A stretch of DNA of 28,582 nucleotides from Desulfofustis sp. GTDB taxonomy: Bacteria > Desulfobacterota > Desulfobulbia > Desulfobulbales > Desulfocapsaceae. The notes below the pieces were generated by a model. It had not been told where the DNA came from, ran no database searches, and worked only from the letters and a program-made list of their open reading frames with translations. Each line of letters starts with the position of its first letter. Positions within the stretch are counted from its first letter, which is position 1. This document shows, piece by piece, positions 7,612 to 14,970 of the stretch. The position numbers were made by a program, and so were the translations under genes. The DNA lies in the NCBI GenBank assembly GCA_030145365.1, contig JAQYVS010000175.1, positions 1 through 28,582 of the forward strand. Direction: 5' to 3'.

Positions 7612-8859
7612 ATGAACCTTTCAGAAAAACTACTGCTTTCTCTGGGCTCACCACCATACGACCAACTCCAACCGCTTCTCTGGGCCAGCCTCGGAGCACT
7701 CGTCTGCTTTGTTGTCATGGCCTGGATCGGCGGCAGGCGAAAAAAACGCTACCAGAACCTTCTCATACGTTACACCGCACTCCAGGAAAAGGGTGTGCAG
7801 GAAGAGCAGTATCAAAACGAGAAAATCGCCTTGCTGGAAAATGCCGGTAGCTTGATGCGGCATGAGTTTAAAAACCTTGCCCAGGAAATATTTGACGAAA
7901 AGACCAGGATTCTAACCCGCCAAAACAGCGAGAAACTAGACGTTCTGCTCAAACCGTATCAGGAGCAGTTGTCTGCGTTCCGCCAGAGACTGGAAACCAT
8001 TTTTCTGGAGGAAACCAGAGACCACTCTTCGCTGAAACAGGAACTGCTCAACCTACGTGAACTCAACCACCGTATCAATGAAGAAGCCGTCAATCTGACC
8101 CGAGCCATATCCGGAGACAACAAGCAGCAGGGAACCTGGGGAGAAATCGTTCTTGAACGTCTGCTGGAGCAATCGGGTCTGCGTAACGGTCATGAATACG
8201 AGACTCAGACAGGGCTGCGTGACGGCGATAACCGATTGTTTAAGCCGGACGTTGTCATTCATCTACCGGGCGAAAAGGATATTGTCGTTGATTCTAAAGT
8301 GTCACTGACCGGCTGGTCCCGATTCGTCGGGGCGGAAAATGAAGAGCAGCGCAGCCAGGCCATGGCTGAACACGTCAGATCTCTGCGGACTCACCTGAGA
8401 TCCTTGAGCAGCAAAGATTATAGTTCGCTTAAAGGTTTACGCTCCCTGGATTTTGTATTGATGTTCATTCCGATCGACGGAGCCTTCTCGGCAGCGGTCC
8501 AGAGCGAGGAAAAGCTGATTGACGAGATGTACTCGCAAAAGGTGATTATAGTCACACCAACCACACTGCTTGCCACATTGCGGATGATCGAGTACTTCTG
8601 GCAGAATGAACATCAGAGTCGTAACGCTGTCGAAATCGCAGAACGAGCCTCATCTTTGTACGACAAGTTACGAGGATTTCTCACCGATATGGAAAAGCTT
8701 GGATTACAACTCGACAATTGCAAAGACACCTATGATAAAGCTATAAATAAGCTCAGCCAGGGCCGAGGCAATCTCATTTCACAGGCTGCTAAGTTTCCTG
8801 AACTCGGTATAAAAGTAAAAGAGAAAATAAATCAAAATCTAGTCGACCGTGTGAACTGA
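7612..8859 (+). CDS. rmuC: DNA recombination protein RmuC
   Basis: RmuC proteins are membrane-anchored, predicted nuclease-like proteins that limit inversion at short inverted repeats; their biochemical activity is poorly defined. One N-terminal membrane segment (about residues 22-41) is followed by a basic stop-transfer sequence (GRRKKR). A long coiled coil spans about 45-165. The RmuC domain follows, with the family motifs GTWGEIVLERLLEQSGL, then KPDVVIHLPGEKDIVVDSKV, where the D...DSK arrangement resembles a PD-(D/E)xK nuclease core, and later FIPIDGAF and TPTTLLATLR. Total length (415) is in the normal range. The start is an ATG; a GAGGA about 15 bases upstream is somewhat distant for a ribosome site. 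Confidence 0.93.
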   Translation: MNLSEKLLLSLGSPPYDQLQPLLWASLGALVCFVVMAWIGGRRKKRYQNLLIRYTALQEKGVQEEQYQNEKIALLENAGSLMRHEFKNLAQEIFDEKTRILTRQNSEKLDVLLKPYQEQLSAFRQRLETIFLEETRDHSSLKQELLNLRELNHRINEEAVNLTRAISGDNKQQGTWGEIVLERLLEQSGLRNGHEYETQTGLRDGDNRLFKPDVVIHLPGEKDIVVDSKVSLTGWSRFVGAENEEQRSQAMAEHVRSLRTHLRSLSSKDYSSLKGLRSLDFVLMFIPIDGAFSAAVQSEEKLIDEMYSQKVIIVTPTTLLATLRMIEYFWQNEHQSRNAVEIAERASSLYDKLRGFLTDMEKLGLQLDNCKDTYDKAINKLSQGRGNLISQAAKFPELGIKVKEKINQNLVDRVN

Positions 8860-8867
8860 CCGCTGTC

Positions 8868-8873
8868 TATAAT
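8868..8873 (+). promoter_or_regulatory. Candidate -10 box upstream of the transglycosylase gene
   Basis: A perfect TATAAT lies 8 bases after the rmuC stop and 58 bases before the transglycosylase ATG. No good TTGACA-like hexamer sits at the right distance, so the call is weak. Confidence 0.25.
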
Positions 8874-8902
8874 ACGCTGACAACGAATAGACAAATTTAC
8901 TA

Positions 8903-8924
8903 ATACTCAATACATACTCAATAC
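8903..8924 (+). repeat. Perfect 11-base tandem duplication
   Basis: ATACTCAATAC occurs twice head-to-tail (8903-8913 and 8914-8924), ending 7 bases before the ATG at 8932. It occupies the position where a ribosome binding site would be expected, and no Shine-Dalgarno sequence is visible there. It could be a slippage-prone element or a regulator half-site pair. Confidence 0.6.
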
Positions 8925-8931
8925 TACCGCC

Positions 8932-10425
8932 ATGCTTCTACGATTTCTATCTTTGTCCCTAGTGATTCAACTATTGTTAGGACTGTCTACCGTCCCCGCC
9001 GCTGCACAAGAAACGGATCTGCTGTCAGAAGTAGATGAGCTTAAAATAGGCAATAGAAAATTTACCGGTGACTATGACCAGATGGTCAAAGATAGGGTGA
9101 TCAGGGTATTAATGCCATATTCTAAAACGTTCTTCTTCTTCGAGGGGGCCGAACCTAAAGGCGCCAGCTATGAATCGGTAAAAGCTTTCGAGAAGTATCT
9201 CAACGAGAAACTGAAGACAAAACACCTGAAACTTCATGTATTTGTGCTACCGACTGAGCGCAGCAAACTCATTTCAGGTCTTGTTGAAGGAAGAGGAGAT
9301 CTAGCTGTCGGCAACCTGACCATCACCGAACAGAGACTCACTGAAGTTGCATTCTCCGATCCCGTCGCCAGCGGTATCAATGAAATTTTAGTTTCTGGAG
9401 CTGATAGTAAAACATTCAATTCAATTTTTGATCTCGCCGGCAAAAAGATCCATGTCCGAAAATCAAGCAGCTACTACGAAAGCCTGGTCAAACTAAATAA
9501 CACACTGCGTTCACTGAAAAAGAAAGAAGTGATCATCGCCGAAGCAGACGATCATCTGGAGGATGAAGACCTTCTGGAAATGGTCAATGCCGGCCTTATT
9601 AAATATATTGTTATCGATAGCCATAAAGGAAATTTCTGGGCCCAGATATTTGATAAAATCAAACTGCATCCGGAAATCAAGCTTCGGACTGAAGGACGGA
9701 TCGGCTGGGCCATGAGAAAAAACAACCCCAAGCTCAAAGCGGTCGTCAATGAATATGTCCGCGGCCATAAACAGGGCACCCTGCTCGGCAACATGCTCAT
9801 TAACCGCTATTTTACAGATGTCTCTTACATAACCGATTCGGTGTATAAAGAAGATCTGCAGCGTTTCAAACTCACGGTCAAATTATTTGAAAAGTACGGA
9901 AAAGAGTATGCCTTCGACCACCTGCTGCTCGCCGCACTTGCCTATCAGGAATCAAGGCTGAACCAGAATCTGAAAAGCCATGCCGGGGCGGTCGGTGTCA
10001 TGCAGATTCTCCCCTCCACGGCAAAAGACAAAAATGTTAATATTCCCAATATTAACGAGTTAGATGCTAACATCCATGCCGGCACTAAATATCTGCGTTT
10101 CATGACTGATACGTATTTCGCCAGTGATCCGAACATCAATCAACTGAATCGGGCACTCTTTGCGTTCGCCTCGTATAACGCCGGCCCGGCCAGAGTTGCG
10201 CGATTGCGTAAAGAAGCAAAAGAGATGGGGCTCAACCCCAATGAGTGGTTCGGAAATGTTGAAGTAGTAGCCGCCAAGCGTATTGGTCGGGAAACAGTGC
10301 AATATGTCAGCAACATTGTTAAGTACTATGTGACATATAAACTGCTGGAAGAAAAATTTATGGACGAGGCGGATGGTCCGGTACACATTTCGGGGTCTTC
10401 CAAAAAAAGGAAAAAAACAAAGTAA
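8932..10425 (+). CDS. mltF: Membrane-bound lytic murein transglycosylase F-like protein
   Basis: This envelope enzyme cleaves the MurNAc-GlcNAc bond of peptidoglycan. Residues 1-25 form a signal peptide (hydrophobic core then TVPAAAQ, likely cleaved after AAA or AQ); there is no lipobox cysteine, unlike some Mlt proteins. Residues about 40-290 form a type-3 solute-binding domain (RVIRVLMPYSKTFFFFEGAEPKG, then GDLAVGNLTITEQR), as in MltF, where it acts as a regulatory module. A C-terminal SLT domain follows from about 325: AYQESRLNQ carries the catalytic Glu340, followed by GAVGVMQILPSTAKD and FASYNAGPARVARLR. The protein ends in a strongly basic tail (KKRKKTK). The AMP ligase gene begins 14 bases later. 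Confidence 0.9.
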   Translation: MLLRFLSLSLVIQLLLGLSTVPAAAQETDLLSEVDELKIGNRKFTGDYDQMVKDRVIRVLMPYSKTFFFFEGAEPKGASYESVKAFEKYLNEKLKTKHLKLHVFVLPTERSKLISGLVEGRGDLAVGNLTITEQRLTEVAFSDPVASGINEILVSGADSKTFNSIFDLAGKKIHVRKSSSYYESLVKLNNTLRSLKKKEVIIAEADDHLEDEDLLEMVNAGLIKYIVIDSHKGNFWAQIFDKIKLHPEIKLRTEGRIGWAMRKNNPKLKAVVNEYVRGHKQGTLLGNMLINRYFTDVSYITDSVYKEDLQRFKLTVKLFEKYGKEYAFDHLLLAALAYQESRLNQNLKSHAGAVGVMQILPSTAKDKNVNIPNINELDANIHAGTKYLRFMTDTYFASDPNINQLNRALFAFASYNAGPARVARLRKEAKEMGLNPNEWFGNVEVVAAKRIGRETVQYVSNIVKYYVTYKLLEEKFMDEADGPVHISGSSKKRKKTK

Positions 10426-10439
10426 ACCAGGAGAGACAG

Positions 10440-11969
10440 GTGCCGCTTCATCACCAGTTTATTGATGTCGCCAAACGATTCGGCGATAAATTGGCCATTG
10501 ACGATTTCACCACCAACAGAAAGCTGACCTACAGCAGGGCTCTGCTCGCCTCAATTCTGTTGTCTTCCATCATTAAAAAATATGCTCGCGGCTTTATCGG
10601 CATCATGCTGCCCACTTCAGCTGGCTGTATCCTGACAAAAATTGGTGCGCTGATGAGCGGGCGAACCCCGGTCATGATCAATTATTCAACCGGTGCCGAT
10701 ATAAATGCCAAATACGCCCAGAAAAAATGTGGTTTTCGCACCATTATCACGTCAAAGGCACTGCTCGAAAAAATTGAATGTCCCTATGTGGAGGGAATGA
10801 TCTACATAGAAGACATTATGGAATCAATCTCCACCGTTAAAAAAGTAAAGGCGGCCTTGATTTCAAAACTTCCGGCGGCAATGATCAAAAAAATGGTTCA
10901 CGGGGCAAAAGATGACGATATCGCGGTAATTTTATTCACCAGCGGCAGTGAGAAAGATCCTAAAGCTGTCCAACTCTCCCACAGAAATATCCTGGCCAAC
11001 GTTGAATCCTGTTCAGAGTGTTTCGCCTTTAATTCAGACGATATCTTTCTTTCCACCCTGCCTTATTTTCATGTATTCGGCCTGACTGTAAACTTCTGGA
11101 TACCGATCTATCATGGAGCCAAGATCCTGACCTATGCCAACCCGCTTGAATATAGAAAAATCTGTGAGATCGCCCGAGATCATAAAGCCACCTTGCTGGT
11201 CGGTACTCCGGCCTTTTACTGGGGATACTTGCGAAAATCTGAACAAGGAGATTTTGATTCTCTTCGCATAGCCCTGGTCGGCGCAGATAAGTGTCCGGAA
11301 TCCCTGCGCGATGCCTACCAGGAAAAGCATAATCAGCCGCTCTATGAAGGCTATGGTGCCACTGAATGCTCGCCGGTAATATCCACTAATATTCCGGAAA
11401 ACAACCTTCCCGGAAGTGTTGGGAAACCGATTCCCGGTGTTCAGGTACGCATTGAAAATTACGAAACCGGAGAAGAGTGCGGCCCGGATGAAGATGGGAG
11501 AATCCTCGTCAAGGGCGAGAACGTAATGATGGGGTACTACGACGATTTTGAACAGACGTCTCTGCATATCCGTCGAGGCTGGTACGATACCGGTGATATG
11601 GGAAATCTTGATGAAGACGGCTACCTATGGCATGTCGGCCGGGTCAAACGATTTGTCAAGATTGGCGGAGAAATGGTCTCATTGGTAAAAATTGAATCGA
11701 TACTGGAAAAAATTCTTCCCGATGATGTCCAGTGCTGTGTGGTGGAGATCCCCGATTCCACAAAAGGTTCTAGAATTATTGCAGTAATCACCGAAAAGGT
11801 AGAAAACAAACCACTTCTTAAACAGATGGCCGAGCAATTGCCTAAAATAGCATTACCAAAGCAATTTCTGGTTATCGAAGATCTTCCGAAAATGGGGAGC
11901 GGCAAAATCGATTTCCGTCACCTTACCGAGATGGTAAAGGAGATGCACGCGGATACTCGAAAGAAATAG
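10440..11969 (+). CDS. Acyl-CoA/acyl-ACP synthetase (AMP-forming), Aas C-terminal-like
   Basis: This is an ANL-superfamily adenylating enzyme that should activate a fatty acid as acyl-AMP and transfer it to ACP or CoA. The start is a GTG at 10440 with a good ribosome site (CAGGAGAG). Motifs: P-loop FTSGSEKDPKAV (about 166-177); YGATECSP (305-312); GWYDTGDMGNLDEDGYLW; GRVKRFVKIGGEMVSL; and GSGKIDFR with catalytic Lys489. The run GRVKRFVKIGGEMVSL closely resembles the acyl-ACP synthetase half of E. coli Aas. The N-terminal acyltransferase half of Aas is absent here; at 509 residues this is a stand-alone synthetase. The MFS gene downstream recalls lplT-aas of enterobacteria, though that transporter does not look like LplT. 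Exact substrate is uncertain. Confidence 0.85.
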   Translation: MPLHHQFIDVAKRFGDKLAIDDFTTNRKLTYSRALLASILLSSIIKKYARGFIGIMLPTSAGCILTKIGALMSGRTPVMINYSTGADINAKYAQKKCGFRTIITSKALLEKIECPYVEGMIYIEDIMESISTVKKVKAALISKLPAAMIKKMVHGAKDDDIAVILFTSGSEKDPKAVQLSHRNILANVESCSECFAFNSDDIFLSTLPYFHVFGLTVNFWIPIYHGAKILTYANPLEYRKICEIARDHKATLLVGTPAFYWGYLRKSEQGDFDSLRIALVGADKCPESLRDAYQEKHNQPLYEGYGATECSPVISTNIPENNLPGSVGKPIPGVQVRIENYETGEECGPDEDGRILVKGENVMMGYYDDFEQTSLHIRRGWYDTGDMGNLDEDGYLWHVGRVKRFVKIGGEMVSLVKIESILEKILPDDVQCCVVEIPDSTKGSRIIAVITEKVENKPLLKQMAEQLPKIALPKQFLVIEDLPKMGSGKIDFRHLTEMVKEMHADTRKK

Positions 11970-12053
11970 CCGGACCTGGAAGGTTTGAATCTACATAAGA
12001 GTTCAGACCAGAAACCGTCATCTCCCAATCTGGACATTATTCAATTTATATAT

Positions 12054-12066
12054 CTGAGAGTCTCAG
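12054..12066. promoter_or_regulatory. Palindrome upstream of MFS gene (site 1)
   Basis: CTGAGA-G-TCTCAG is a perfect 13-base palindrome in the 161-base gap before the MFS transporter. Transporter genes are often controlled by regulators binding such sites, but no regulator gene is adjacent. The TCTCAGC half-sequence recurs at 12108-12114. Confidence 0.35.
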
Positions 12067-12092
12067 CACTGGTGGAATGGTATGAAGGACGT

Positions 12093-12106
12093 TTGAACCA
12101 GTTCAA
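12093..12106. promoter_or_regulatory. Palindrome upstream of MFS gene (site 2)
   Basis: TTGAAC-CA-GTTCAA is a perfect 14-base palindrome 24 bases before the MFS start codon, close to where a regulator could block transcription or translation. Its sequence differs from the palindrome at 12054-12066, so the two may serve different proteins or one may be chance. Confidence 0.35.
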
Positions 12107-12130
12107 TTCTCAGCCCCTATCAGCATTGAG

Positions 12131-13474
12131 ATGAAAAAATCCTCGCCGCTTCAAATAAAAAATATCCGCCTGTTTATTGCGTTCCGGGTATTTTTTAATG
12201 CTCGTTTTTACTACCCTGTTTTCACGATCATTTTCCTCGATTACGGCCTGACCATTGAACAGTTTTCGATTTTAAACACTGTCTGGGCCGTCACAATTGT
12301 CTGCTCAGAAGTTCCCTCGGGAGCGCTTGCCGACCTGCTTGGCCGCAAGCGGTTGCTGGTGATCACCCCGATTCTGATGATCCTCGAGCTGGGTGTCATC
12401 GCTTTTGTTCCCATCACCAATATGACTATTGTCTTCTGGGCTTTTTTGCTCAACCGGATACTCAGCGGGTTGGCCGAAGCCATGGCCAGCGGGGCCGATG
12501 AAGCAATTGCCTATGATTCCCTGGTTGAAGAAGGAAACCCCGAGCACTGGCCAAAAGTACTCAGCATACAAATGCGTGTTAAAGCCCTGGCTACTTTTAT
12601 TTCTGCAACAATCGGAGCATTGGTCTACGATCCGGATGTCGTCAATCGAGTTATCTCATGGTTTGGTTCAGAAACCGTCATAACGCAACAGATGAGTATG
12701 CGCTATCCAATCTATCTGACTCTGGTTTTGGCCTTTCTTGCCCTCTGGAGCACCGCGCGCATGCGCGAAAATCAGGTTTCTTCAACACCAGTCAGCCAGA
12801 TTTCCATGGCAACACTCTGGCAGGCATCGCTGATGATCCTGCAGGCCGGCAAATGGATTTTTCAGACACCCTTTGCTTTGTCGATCATTTTATTTGGCAT
12901 GATGTACGATCATGTCCTGCGGCTGGTTATAACCTTGGCCAGCCAGTATTTCCGGTTGATCTCCTTGCCGGAGGCAAGTTTTGGAATCATTATGGCTATA
13001 TTATCACTGCTGAGCCTGTTTATCCCAAAGTTAGCAGAATGGATGGTTAAAAAATTCAGTCCGGCCCAAAATGCAGGCTGGGTGGGACTGCTCACGCTTT
13101 TCACCCTGCTAGGTCTTATGGGTTTTATCCCATTCGCCGGGATTATTCCCATGGGTATGGTAATGGTCGGCCTGATGCTGACGACCTTTTTCACCAGCCA
13201 CTACCTCAATCAAGTAACGACATCTGAACAACGTGCGACCGTATTGAGCTTCAAGGGGCTCGCCTTCAATCTGGCTTATGGCATTATCGGTATTTTATTC
13301 GCTGTGTTGATTGCTCATCTGCGTGGCGACATCAGTACAATGAATCCGGAATTACCCCAACAGCTCGTGGCAAATGAAGCGTTCAAAGCCTCATATATTT
13401 GGATGCCGGGATATTTTGTTCTGCTGATCACCACAACTGCATTTTACTGTCACCACATACTTAAAAAGCGCTGA
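12131..13474 (+). CDS. Major facilitator superfamily transporter
   Basis: This is an inner-membrane secondary transporter of 447 residues with about 12 hydrophobic segments. MFS motif A is visible in the first cytoplasmic loop: SGALADLLGRKRLL (about residues 61-74). A long central loop around residues 205-240 (TARMRENQVSSTPVSQ) separates two six-helix bundles. The conserved-looking segment SGADEAIAYDSLVEEG (about 122-137) lies near helix 5 and is seen in uncharacterised bacterial MFS proteins. Substrate cannot be deduced. The ATG at 12131 has a weak purine-rich leader (ATTGAG). The gene is preceded by two palindromes and lies 161 bases after an acyl-ACP-synthetase-like gene, so a lipid-related or efflux role is conceivable but unproven. 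Confidence 0.88.
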   Translation: MKKSSPLQIKNIRLFIAFRVFFNARFYYPVFTIIFLDYGLTIEQFSILNTVWAVTIVCSEVPSGALADLLGRKRLLVITPILMILELGVIAFVPITNMTIVFWAFLLNRILSGLAEAMASGADEAIAYDSLVEEGNPEHWPKVLSIQMRVKALATFISATIGALVYDPDVVNRVISWFGSETVITQQMSMRYPIYLTLVLAFLALWSTARMRENQVSSTPVSQISMATLWQASLMILQAGKWIFQTPFALSIILFGMMYDHVLRLVITLASQYFRLISLPEASFGIIMAILSLLSLFIPKLAEWMVKKFSPAQNAGWVGLLTLFTLLGLMGFIPFAGIIPMGMVMVGLMLTTFFTSHYLNQVTTSEQRATVLSFKGLAFNLAYGIIGILFAVLIAHLRGDISTMNPELPQQLVANEAFKASYIWMPGYFVLLITTTAFYCHHILKKR

Positions 13475-13488
13475 TCAGTTCAGGCGCT
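13463..13488 (-). terminator. Probable rho-independent terminator for the 13514-14761 gene
   Basis: Read on the minus strand, AGCGCCTGA and TCAGCGCT form an 8-base stem with one bulged base, followed at once by TTTTTAA. It lies 25 bases past the minus-strand stop and overlaps the last codons of the MFS gene. The stem could also slow plus-strand transcription, but there is no T-run on that side. Confidence 0.5.
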
Positions 13489-13513
13489 GACTGGCCTTCG
13501 ATAGTTGAGCCCG

Positions 13514-14761
13514 TTAAACTGGTGTAAAAGCACCATTTGGCCAGGATGGCGTATTCATTCCCGTTCCCAAATTATATTTAATGAGCCGCGTACGAACTTC
13601 AAGCAGCTGGCGAACCAGGTGTTCTTCCGCTTCTGCGTAAGCCTTTTCATCGGCAACCCGCTTGACCACGATACCCAAAATCTCGGTGATAGCGTTTCCC
13701 ACAGAATTCTGGCTGATGGTTACGATGAGTCTTCCCTCTTCATCCCGGTAAATAATCTGTTTATAGGCCGGCTGCCAGCGGATTTCATTGGCAAAGGCAG
13801 GGTCTTCCATTACCTGCAGGCGAAGCATCCGTGCCGCTTGGTGGAAATCATCGCTGTACAGCAGGATATTTTCAATCTGATCGGGAAAGGTCGCCTCAGT
13901 CGGGATTCTGCTGTCTTCTGCAGAGACAAGGGCAAACAGGGCCCGGTAAAAATCGAGAAAACCTTTGAGCACCAGGTCATACTCTCGCCAGAAACGGCCG
14001 TCGTTCAGGCTCTGCGCCCCTCCAACAATCTCCCAGCTTGGCAGCCCCTGGGGATAACCGGTAATACCAAGTTTACCTGAATCAGGCGGCAGCGGCCGCA
14101 ACACCTCAAGTTTCAATACTTTGAAAAAGCGTAAATAGACGTCACTAAGATAGTTGAGAAACAAACCGTTGTGACCGCTGTCGGTCAGGTTGGGATTATC
14201 ATCAGCCGCAGGACGAGATGCTGCCAGGAGCTCATTTTCAAAAACCATAAAATGGTTGTGGATCATGCGAATACTGGGAACCCCTGGTTTGTTCAAGGGC
14301 CAGGTGGCATCAAGACTTGCTTCACCGCAAAATACCAGATGTTCACCCGGGTCGGGATATTTCTCCAGCATATACTGCAGCACCACTTTGGTCATCCGGC
14401 TGAACACAATGTTTTCCTCCCGGGTCAACTGATCCCGCCTCACAGGTCGGCCCATCGGGTCGAGTACCCGCTGCGAGGTATCAAAGATAATTGAAGAATC
14501 GAACAGGTTGGAATGACCGATGGCTTTACGGTACAGCAGAAACCCGAGCGGATTGCGAAGCAGACCATTTTCTCTGGCCAGATGTCTGAGGTTGCAGGGA
14601 CTGTTATAAAATTCCGTTGGCGCAACACCTTCAGGTATATCCAGCGGAAGTTTACGATGGGGGGTGATTACTTCTCGGGGTGCGCTTGTTGTTTTCAGCA
14701 TATGCTCGGCCTGGGTGTCGTAATGAGTTTTTATCAAACGGGTTGTGGTGTGTGGATCCAA
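13514..14761 (-). CDS. Unrecognised cytoplasmic protein with HNH-F motif
   Basis: I do not recognise this 415-residue protein. It has no signal peptide or membrane segments and looks like a mixed alpha/beta soluble enzyme. Notable segments are NSPCNLRHLARENGLLRNPLGF (split over about residues 53-74), LVFCGEASLDATWPLNKPG (about 142-160) and SIRMIHNHFMVFENEL (about 163-178). The HNHF followed by a hydrophobic strand is loosely like the nucleotide-binding histidine motif of GalT/HIT-type transferases, but the third histidine or glutamine is not evident. The frame starts at a TTG (14761) with no ribosome site; an ATG at 14701 is an alternative. The gene is monocistronic, divergent from the potassium channel gene (209-base gap) and followed by a likely terminator. 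Confidence 0.75.
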   Translation of the reverse strand: MDPHTTTRLIKTHYDTQAEHMLKTTSAPREVITPHRKLPLDIPEGVAPTEFYNSPCNLRHLARENGLLRNPLGFLLYRKAIGHSNLFDSSIIFDTSQRVLDPMGRPVRRDQLTREENIVFSRMTKVVLQYMLEKYPDPGEHLVFCGEASLDATWPLNKPGVPSIRMIHNHFMVFENELLAASRPAADDNPNLTDSGHNGLFLNYLSDVYLRFFKVLKLEVLRPLPPDSGKLGITGYPQGLPSWEIVGGAQSLNDGRFWREYDLVLKGFLDFYRALFALVSAEDSRIPTEATFPDQIENILLYSDDFHQAARMLRLQVMEDPAFANEIRWQPAYKQIIYRDEEGRLIVTISQNSVGNAITEILGIVVKRVADEKAYAEAEEHLVRQLLEVRTRLIKYNLGTGMNTPSWPNGAFTPV

Positions 14762-14907
14762 AACAATGGTTCTGCCCGCAGATCCAACTTACGGGAATGT
14801 CCTGGAAAGAAGATACCATATCAAATCATTCGATCTCCAATACTATTTTGCCAATAGCACCTTCATTGTCACATCAAATAATGTACTGCAATCATTTCCG
14901 ATTCAAC

Positions 14908-14913
14908 TATAAT
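14908..14913 (+). promoter_or_regulatory. Candidate -10 box for the potassium channel gene
   Basis: A perfect TATAAT is 57 bases before the channel ATG at 14971, in an A/T-rich divergent gap. A second possible -10 (TATATT, 14920-14925) follows. No strong -35 is visible for either, so the site is tentative. Confidence 0.25.
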
Positions 14914-14970
14914 TGTGCTATATTCTCAAAACCTCAGAACACGGGAAACCAAAAAACAACAAGAGCTGCC

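Noticed and set aside
12131..13474. MFS protein as lysophospholipid transporter LplT
   Set aside because: It sits near an Aas-like synthetase, but its first helices and motif A region do not resemble LplT, so I leave the substrate open.
13505..14080. Long plus-strand open frame opposite the 13514-14761 gene
   Set aside because: It is antisense to a longer frame with better amino-acid composition, and has no ribosome site or recognisable motifs.
14680..14970. N-terminal extension of the potassium channel frame
   Set aside because: The 97 extra residues run antisense through the divergent gene and lack domain character. The ATG at 14971 directly precedes the membrane domain.
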